NCBI GenBank assembly: GCA_022414725.1 | Contig: CM039466.1 | Span: forward strand, 12,180,255 to 12,244,254 | Length of the DNA: 64,000 nt | From: Microglena sp. YARC | Lineage: Eukaryota > Chlorophyta > Chlorophyceae > Chlamydomonadales > Chlamydomonadaceae | Direction: 5' to 3' | In this document: piece by piece, positions 62,617 through 64,000 of the stretch | Layout of the letters: each line of letters begins with the position of its first letter | Numbering within the stretch: position 1 is the first letter of the stretch | Position numbers and translations under genes: made by a program | The notes under the pieces: model-generated | Database searches by the model: none | The model's input: only the letters and a program-made list of their open reading frames with translations | What the model was told of the DNA's origin: nothing

Positions 62617-63786
62617 TCACTGTAAAATACTCTGAAAGCTAGTAATGGTGTGAGAGTGGACTGTGTCTGCCAGTTTGAGGGCACAGGTTCTCTGGAGTCC
62701 AAGAGTGTTCATAGAAGTCAAAAAAGAAGTAGGAATAGTACCAGTTGTTCCAACGGTGATAACTTCATAATGAACAAGGTATCCAGCCGATCTGAGGCCA
62801 TTTACTAATTCAACATGCTGGGCGTGTTTAGTGATAAACTTAGTAGCATGGTTGGTATCAGAGCAGTATCCAAGCTCAAGAACCCAGAGTTCTTTATCAG
62901 ACATACAGTTAGGAGAGTCTATGTCAGGCAGGACGGCAAGATCAGGTCTCATTCTCTTCCAGTCCGCTACAGTAATAGTGGAGGGGCGTAACCAGTCAGG
63001 GAGACGTTTGCCCAGGACCCCCCTGGGGAGGTCCTCTTCCTTGCCAGCGTCCATGATCATTCTGCGGGATCCCAGGGCGCCGGTGCAAATGGCCTTGTGG
63101 ATGAGTCGCACTGCGGCGTCATGTCTTTTGATATAGAGCCCCTTGAAAGTCCGGTGTGTGCAGCCCGCCAGGATGTGGCCCGCTCCGTCCTCACAGGTGT
63201 GGCAAATGGGGCATAAGGAGTTCGTGGGGGGGTGAGTGCTGGTAATATAAGGGAGTTTCCAGCGGAATGCAAGTTTACGGTTCCACAGTCTACCCCAGCG
63301 GGCTTTAAGGATGTGGAATTTAGTTTTATGTTGGATAAGGGTTGAGGTCCAAAATTTGTTACTTGCTTGAGGAAGTTGGTGGGGAGTGTTCACAGCCCAG
63401 GTGGTTGCATAGATCCCTTTAAGAGGGTGTTGGCCAAGGTGGCAGCTAGTGGGCAGGTTAGAGGTGATACCTTGTGTAAGGTTAGGTGCTAAAATTCGTG
63501 GGGGAATATCTCCCATGGGTGTGCGAGGAGGTTGAACTGTGGGCCAGTAAACATTGTGGCGGGGGATTTCCCCAGTGGTGTCAGTAAAATTGGTTAAGGT
63601 GGGGTGCTCAGCTGCTTTGCGTGCCAGAGTGTCTGCTCTGTCATTTCCAAGGATACCTGTGTGGGAACAGACTTTACAAAGAGTGGTGTGTGAGCCATGC
63701 AGGATGCATTGAATGAGGTGTTTTTGAATTGATTGCAGTAATTCAGTATGAATAGAACGGGTTGTAGTGGTAGGGTCGTGAATCAT
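62617..63786 (-). CDS. LINE (non-LTR retrotransposon) ORF2 C-terminal part
   Basis: 389 codons on the minus strand. Residues 38-59 (KVCSHTGILGNDRADTLA) are the last motif of a retroelement RNase H domain. Residues 192-209 (CPIC...EDGAGHILAGC) form a CxxC-x8-H-x4-C zinc knuckle typical of LINE C-termini. Residues 280-345 (RPDLAVL ... ELWVLELGYCSD ... VELVNGLRSAGY) fit a PD-(D/E)xK-like nuclease pattern, though the final Lys is Gly here. The reverse transcriptase would lie beyond the right edge. About 270 bp of 3' sequence and a hexamer tail follow. RNase H together with such a nuclease would recall Dualen/RandI elements of green algae, but that is inference. Confidence 0.78.
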   Translation of the reverse strand: MIHDPTTTTRSIHTELLQSIQKHLIQCILHGSHTTLCKVCSHTGILGNDRADTLARKAAEHPTLTNFTDTTGEIPRHNVYWPTVQPPRTPMGDIPPRILAPNLTQGITSNLPTSCHLGQHPLKGIYATTWAVNTPHQLPQASNKFWTSTLIQHKTKFHILKARWGRLWNRKLAFRWKLPYITSTHPPTNSLCPICHTCEDGAGHILAGCTHRTFKGLYIKRHDAAVRLIHKAICTGALGSRRMIMDAGKEEDLPRGVLGKRLPDWLRPSTITVADWKRMRPDLAVLPDIDSPNCMSDKELWVLELGYCSDTNHATKFITKHAQHVELVNGLRSAGYLVHYEVITVGTTGTIPTSFLTSMNTLGLQRTCALKLADTVHSHTITSFQSILQ

Positions 63787-63998
63787 TTTTTTATAAGTTG
63801 AAGAGAGCAGAGGCTGTCTGTATGGAGGGTAAGAGATTTGTCATAATCAATGTTGAGAAGGGCTTGGTGGATGGCTACCAGTTCTGCCCGGTTGTTAGTT
63901 TTGGTGGCCCCTATTCCCCCAGGGTTGATGGTGTAACTTTGCCCTGCAGCCGGGACATATACTGCAGCACCTACTTTGCTAGGGTGCCCTGGTTTACC
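63787..63998 (-). pseudogene. LINE RNase H N-terminal part, shifted frame
   Basis: Continues upstream of 62617-63786 in another frame: PSKVGAAVYV, NNRAELVAIHQALL (catalytic Glu) and LHTDSLCSLQLI (catalytic Asp), then KK-stop at an A7 run (63786-63792 on the minus strand). One extra A would join it to MIHDP. The first catalytic Asp should lie just outside the window. Either an inactivating frameshift or a homopolymer error. Confidence 0.75.
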
Positions 63999-64000
63999 TT

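Overview
The window reads as repeat-choked nuclear DNA of a eukaryote. A green-lineage alga is the best guess, not proven. Three observations support it: short exons with GT-AG junctions separated by large introns, TTTAGGG/CCCTAAA (plant-type telomere) words scattered through several arrays, and a spliced protein kinase that resembles the Aurora-like CALK kinases known from green algae. No bacterial operon, rRNA gene or functional tRNA gene was seen. Most long open frames lie inside simple-sequence arrays and are not genes.

Layout. 1-5.05 kb is dispersed repeats, a 54-bp minisatellite and local duplications. 6.1-12.05 kb holds a four-exon chain for the C-terminus of a small hydrophobic protein; its large intron carries copies of one exon and a 3.4-kb CACCCAAC-type satellite. 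11.3-18 kb is a field of SINE and MITE copies. 19.1-19.3 kb and 31.0-31.2 kb, both on the minus strand, carry paralogous first exons of an unrecognised MVCPLC protein. Between them, 20.1-28.1 kb is an 8.0-kb fold-back element with long inverted arms made of tandem arrays, a 7-bp target-site duplication and one good ORF in its core. 33.8-42.35 kb is a copia-type LTR retroelement present as LTR-internal-LTR-internal-LTR, with odd LTR ends and one outer 5-bp duplication. 42.9-45.1 kb is a small gag-only LTR-like element whose gag frame is broken by a 195-bp hAT-type MITE. 48.2-57.5 kb (perhaps to 58.7 kb) is the CALK-like kinase gene. 58.7-62.3 kb is minisatellites and dispersed repeats. 62.3-64 kb is the 3' end of a LINE on the minus strand (RNase H, zinc knuckle, possible nuclease-like C-terminus).

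The main theme is that exon edges and tandem repeats are coupled. In three unrelated genes, local tandem duplications span exon-intron junctions and leave trains of decoy splice sites and partial exons. In the kinase gene most exon edges have two to seven copies. A second theme is mobile elements dated by their own junctions: two SINEs with perfect 11-bp duplications, two hAT-type MITE families with 8-bp duplications, and the fold-back element. Assembly or homopolymer error (poly-G runs up to 49, one-base frameshifts in A7 and G3/G4 runs) is a real possibility and is flagged where it matters.
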